Shown: positions 61,280 to 64,000 of the stretch, piece by piece
Layout of the letters: each line of letters begins with the position of its first letter
How positions within the stretch are numbered: the first letter of the stretch is position 1
From: Novosphingobium sp. NDB2Meth1
Lineage (GTDB): Bacteria; Pseudomonadota; Alphaproteobacteria; Sphingomonadales; Sphingomonadaceae
Direction: 5' to 3'
Length of the DNA: 64,000 nt
Assembly (NCBI RefSeq): GCF_900117425.1
Contig: NZ_FPEH01000024.1
Location: forward strand, 1 to 64,000
Translations under genes and position numbers: made by a program
Notes under the pieces: model-generated
What the model was told of the DNA's origin: nothing
Databases searched by the model: none
Seen by the model: only the letters and a program-made list of their open reading frames with translations

Positions 61280-61581
61280 CTGTGGGGCTGCGACTAATCA
61301 GCGGAGGAGGGCCTTCGGGCCTTCCTCTTGCCATGCTCGCCCAAGCAATCCCAATGCTATCGCGTTGCGACCTTGAGGCACTGACCGAGCGCCTGATTGA
61401 CCGCCTCGATGAGATCGACGGCGACCCGGACCTCGAAGCCACAGACGAACGTGAGCCGAACGGCGACGAGATGGATATTGCATGGCCGGAAAGCGGGGCA
61501 CTACTGCAGCATACAGGCAACTTGGTGGACCCCGTAACCGATTACGATGAAGATGATGCCGGCACAGGTCATTTTGCCTAA
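61276..61581 (+). CDS. Small phage-type protein with acidic C-terminus
   Basis: A 101-residue protein from GTG at 61276, which overlaps the previous stop in GTGA. The N-terminus has ISGGGPSGLPLAMLAQAIPMLSRCDLEALTERLIDRLDEIDGDPDLE, an acidic helix common in phage-encoded small proteins. The last 35 residues are Asp/Glu-rich. No catalytic motif; perhaps a DNA mimic or binding partner. Confidence 0.6.
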   Translation: MTVGLRLISGGGPSGLPLAMLAQAIPMLSRCDLEALTERLIDRLDEIDGDPDLEATDEREPNGDEMDIAWPESGALLQHTGNLVDPVTDYDEDDAGTGHFA

Positions 61582-61584
61582 GTG

Positions 61585-62157
61585 ATGGGGCAGCAACTCC
61601 CGCTTCAACTCGGCAGCGCCCCGGTCTCACCGCCGGGGCGTTTGCTGTTGGGCAAGACCCATAACTTCGCCGACAGCCTCGCCCTGTCCAACACCTATGC
61701 CGACGCGCCGTGGTGGATGGATATCTACCGCAGAGCGTTCCCCAATCTGGTCAGCGCCGTGAGCGTCAGAGACGACGGATGGGCGCAGCGCGGCGGGATC
61801 GATCGCGTCCTAACCTTGGCTTGCGGCAGAACCTACACCGTAGACGAGAAAGTCAGGACCAACGATTGGCCCGACATTCTGCTAGAGCAATGGAGCGACG
61901 AGGCCCGACGCTCGCCGGGATGGGTCCAGAAGCCGCTAGCGTGCGATTTCATCGCGTACGCCTTCGCACCCTCCCGCAAGTGCTATCTACTCCCTGTGGT
62001 GCCTTTGCAGCGCGCCTGGAGGCAACGAGGAAGGCAGTGGGTGCAAAGCTACGGTCAACGCCGCGCCAAGAACCGCGGCTACGTGTCTGCGAGCGTTCCT
62101 GTGCCGATTGAGACGCTCATGCCTGCGATGGTCGAGGCGATGTTGGTCCGTGTCTAA
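61585..62157 (+). CDS. Conserved phage-type protein, possible PD-(D/E)XK-like fold
   Basis: A 190-residue protein. The order LALSNTYADAPWWMDIYRRAFPN, GIDRVLTLACGRTYTVDEKVRTNDWPDILLEQWSD, and LACDFIAYAFAPSRKCYLLPVVPLQRAWR resembles conserved phage proteins; the strands with Asp, TVDEKV (E-x-K) and the later strand-turn suggest a restriction-endonuclease-like nuclease fold. No biochemical role is known. It ends the plus-strand set. Confidence 0.68.
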   Translation: MGQQLPLQLGSAPVSPPGRLLLGKTHNFADSLALSNTYADAPWWMDIYRRAFPNLVSAVSVRDDGWAQRGGIDRVLTLACGRTYTVDEKVRTNDWPDILLEQWSDEARRSPGWVQKPLACDFIAYAFAPSRKCYLLPVVPLQRAWRQRGRQWVQSYGQRRAKNRGYVSASVPVPIETLMPAMVEAMLVRV

Positions 62158-62160
62158 TCT

Positions 62161-62691
62161 CTACGCCTGCGTCCCATCACGCGCATCCTCAATCTCTCCA
62201 ATCATGTCCGCTATCGATTGGGACGCTTGCCGCGCGAAAAACGCTGATGCAATCAGCTCTGAATGATCAACTGAGAGCATCTCGAAAACGTCTGGCTGCC
62301 CTTTTACGTGCTTCGCCGAGATAAATATTAATCTCGTTGGATCGGACAACGATTTGCCAATGCACTTTCGATGAGCGACAGTGTTTCTACACTTCGAAAA
62401 CTCCTGCATCTTGGACGATAATGCCGCAAACGATTTTGCGTGGTCATCTAGGCCGTAATGGGCGTGCAGAAGCTTTATTTTTTCAACTTTTGTTTTCAGG
62501 TCCATATTCCCGATCAATATAGAACCTGCATCATCTCGGACACCGAACAAGAGCAAGATCAGCCTTGATATGCTGGTGTCCAAGTCAGCCCATGCGAGGA
62601 TGGTTTCAGCCATGATCAAGCGGTCGCTATCTTCAAGCGACCTATCTAAATCTTTAGGGTCAAAAGCTTTGGGGTGAGGCTGATTGGACAT
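62161..62691 (-). CDS. Helical protein with HEPN-like RxxxxH motif
   Basis: A 176-residue alpha-helical protein. The segment FSKCRNTVAHRKCIG contains R-N-(3)-H, the spacing of the catalytic motif of HEPN ribonucleases, following helices LIMAETILAWADLDTSISRLILLLFG and VEKIKLLHAHYGLDDHAKSF. Such proteins often act in abortive infection or toxin systems. Whether the motif is functional cannot be judged; it is convergent with the gene at 61585-62157. Confidence 0.6.
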   Translation of the reverse strand: MSNQPHPKAFDPKDLDRSLEDSDRLIMAETILAWADLDTSISRLILLLFGVRDDAGSILIGNMDLKTKVEKIKLLHAHYGLDDHAKSFAALSSKMQEFSKCRNTVAHRKCIGKSLSDPTRLIFISAKHVKGQPDVFEMLSVDHSELIASAFFARQASQSIADMIGEIEDARDGTQA

Positions 62692-62756
62692 GATGGGAAC
62701 CGATCAAAAGAGAGAAGACACTATCCTGCCGGGTATGTAGCGAGCGCATCGGCTGA

Positions 62757-63107
62757 TCATCTCCACGACCGAGCCAGCCCCAGCCCCACCAGATACGCCC
62801 CGGCATCCTTCCCGCCAACGGTGACGCGCGCCAGCGTCCGCCCGTACCGATCCACCCCCAACCGCTCTATCTGCGCTCTACGGCCCGCCAGAAGCGCCCT
62901 GAGGGCATCCCGCGCCTGATACCCCTTGGAGTAGTCGCACCACGCATAGGAGCGCCGCTTGTCCTGGCACTTGGGACTGTCAGGCAATTCGGGTGCATCG
63001 ATGTTCGCTATCCGAATACGCTCACTGCCACAGCGAATCGTGTCGCCATCGTGGACGACCGGAGCGGCACACATGGCAGCGGCGATCAAAACAAGTGCAG
63101 TCATCAA
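62757..63107 (-). CDS. Secreted SNase-like (thermonuclease-family) protein
   Basis: A 116-residue nuclease-like protein with a signal peptide (about residues 1-15). PVVHDGDTIRCGSERIRIANIDAPELPDSPKC gives the Asp and Arg positions, DYSKGYQARDALRALLAGR and VDRYGRTLARVTVGGKDAGAYLVGLGLARSW the Glu/Arg region of staphylococcal-nuclease folds. The catalytic Arg-Glu-Arg set appears present in part. It overlaps the 63-residue gene by four bases. Confidence 0.85.
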   Translation of the reverse strand: MMTALVLIAAAMCAAPVVHDGDTIRCGSERIRIANIDAPELPDSPKCQDKRRSYAWCDYSKGYQARDALRALLAGRRAQIERLGVDRYGRTLARVTVGGKDAGAYLVGLGLARSWR

Positions 63108-63295
63108 TCAGCCCTGTAGCCCGCTCGGGTTTTACACCAACTAGCCATATTTTTGAGACGGTGAACTGCCTTGTTGATCTCTTTGCGTCGGGCGCGGTCA
63201 GCCGTTGGCTTTTCTTCTAGCAGCCTGACAATCTCCTTCTCGCACAGGCGAGCCAACCCTGTCGGCCCAGTCTCTCGATATGGGTCAAGCATCAA
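63104..63295 (-). CDS. Small charged phage-type protein
   Basis: A 63-residue protein rich in Arg, Lys and Glu (LARLCEKEIVRLLEEKPTADRARRKEINKAVHRLKNMAS). The charge pattern suggests a coiled helix. Its ATG lies inside the preceding gene (overlap of eleven bases) and its stop overlaps the nuclease start. No known family; typical of small phage genes. Confidence 0.55.
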   Translation of the reverse strand: MMLDPYRETGPTGLARLCEKEIVRLLEEKPTADRARRKEINKAVHRLKNMASWCKTRAGYRAD

Positions 63296-63578
63296 CCAAC
63301 TCCTTCAACAGAGCGCTGGCTGCCCGGCGCAGCGCAATCGCCTCGTTCGAATGCCGCCCATGTTTCCAGTTGCCGTTGGCAGGCCCCTTCGGCGCACCTG
63401 TGCTGAGCCCGCCATGCGACTTACACACCCGCTTGCCTCTTACGGCTGGGCAGCCGCAGGATTTGCCCGCCCGGTTCCGAGCTTGGCAGCGCGGAGCATT
63501 GCGCAGTTGGTCTGGCATCGGCGTCATGGGCTTGCTCTCCTGTTTTTCCTGCCCCCCTGTAGTCGTGGTAGTGGACAT
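63285..63578 (-). CDS. HGG-motif phage-type protein
   Basis: A 97-residue protein from the ATG at 63578. It has a Cys-containing region (RCQARNRAGKSCGCPAVRGKRVCKSHGG) followed by LSTGAPKGPANGNWKHGRHSNEAI, a pattern of conserved small phage and integrative-element proteins, of unknown function. It overlaps the end of the neighbouring gene by 158 bases in a different frame, so at least one of the two ends is not as drawn. Confidence 0.65.
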   Translation of the reverse strand: MSTTTTTGGQEKQESKPMTPMPDQLRNAPRCQARNRAGKSCGCPAVRGKRVCKSHGGLSTGAPKGPANGNWKHGRHSNEAIALRRAASALLKELVDA

Positions 63579-64000
63579 GCTGGTGAAGCTCCTTTCTGAC
63601 CTTGATTGACTGCCGAGCGGTCTGCCTTCGGCCTCTGATCCTCGCCAAGCTGTCGAGTTGCATGGTGAAGGTGCGGGCGAGCTTGCTTGCCAAGGCGGCG
63701 TCGCGATCAAGCACCATGTGCCCATTGTTCAGGGCCGCAGCGGAAAGCCGCATCTGCATCCAGTGAACGGCAACCATCTGCGCCGCGAGGGCAGCCTCAC
63801 GGACGTTGCGAGGCTGGACATCGGCAACCATTGCAAGCGCTGCATTCAGCTCGGTTTCGTTCGGCTTCCACTGCTCCGCGTCCTTGTCCCATGCCAAGGG
63901 AACGAGCACCCTGAGTTGGTCCAGAAATGTCTGCATGACCGACTGCGACCGAGTGCCGAAAGCATCGGCGACCTGCAGTTCCCAAAGCTCCAGGTCGGAG
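63421..64000 (-). CDS. Phage-type protein, 5' end beyond window
   Basis: The frame is open to the window edge (SDLELWELQVADAFGTRSQSVMQTFLDQLRV) so the start lies outside. The visible part is helical up to about RIRGRRQTARQSIKVRKEL, followed by HQHVHYHDYRGAG, a His-rich tail seen in small phage proteins. Beyond that the sequence looks like the shadow of the HGG gene, so the real end may lie before 63578 or the genes overlap. No function assigned. Confidence 0.55.
   Translation of the reverse strand, partial: SDLELWELQVADAFGTRSQSVMQTFLDQLRVLVPLAWDKDAEQWKPNETELNAALAMVADVQPRNVREAALAAQMVAVHWMQMRLSAAALNNGHMVLDRDAALASKLARTFTMQLDSLARIRGRRQTARQSIKVRKELHQHVHYHDYRGAGKTGEQAHDADARPTAQCSALPSSEPGGQILRLPSRKRQAGV

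Overview
The window looks like a chromosomal segment of a high-GC alphaproteobacterium of the order Sphingomonadales, Novosphingobium-like. The evidence is a serine palmitoyltransferase next to its own acyl carrier protein (sphingolipid synthesis), a DivK homologue, DUF3572 and DUF1674 proteins, a DksA with most zinc cysteines replaced, and PilZ and NodT-type proteins. Genus and species are inference; there is no rRNA gene.

Layout. (1) 1-16.6 kb is a surface-polysaccharide locus. A repetitive surface protein (113-1435, frameshifted near the window edge) is followed by a minus-strand operon transcribed from about 13.5 kb to 2.0 kb. It holds a GT4 glycosyltransferase, a KpsE-like co-polymerase, KpsM- and KpsT-like ABC exporter subunits, a methyltransferase, a TPR protein, a fused GT2-GT4 glycosyltransferase, a small unknown protein, an FkbM methyltransferase, another GT4 enzyme and a Wza/KpsD-type outer-membrane export lipoprotein. 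Many of the genes overlap by a few bases. A further GT4 gene and a CDP-alcohol phosphatidyltransferase lie upstream. (2) 16.7-22.6 kb is scarred: a 5'-truncated TonB receptor abuts an IS110 transposase remnant, then come a 1256-residue RTX/cadherin-like protein, a short-chain dehydrogenase fragment and about 700 bases with no gene. (3) 22.6-30.7 kb is an eight-gene minus-strand set joining a MacAB/TolC-type efflux pump to a two-component system and two unknown exported proteins. (4) 30.8-32.4 kb has an outer-membrane barrel gene and three abutting gene fragments ending directly at the 3' end of tRNA-Gly. (5) 32.5-49.9 kb is mostly core: acyl-CoA synthetase, serine palmitoyltransferase with ACP, a DUF5706 membrane protein, ParDE, DivK, RidA, GDPD, DksA, PilZ, RsmB, MsrA, AguB, FolK and tRNA-Lys. 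(6) From about 50 kb to the edge is an accessory region starting at tRNA-Lys. It has a Schlafen/AlbA-type protein, small exported and membrane proteins, a 1508-residue phage polyvalent protein with nuclease and LPD38-like parts, a repressor with two identical operators, tandem small early-type genes, an HEPN-motif protein and a secreted nuclease. It reads as a prophage or phage-derived island; no integrase lies inside the window.

How it fits together: the first block builds, decorates and exports a capsule-like polysaccharide; the efflux operon appears to be controlled by its own sensor and regulator; the SPT/ACP pair starts sphingolipid synthesis. tRNA-Gly and tRNA-Lys both mark places where DNA has been gained or lost. 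The least explained parts are the central domain of the RTX protein, the small-gene module at 60.5-62.2 kb, and the Schlafen-like protein next to tRNA-Lys.
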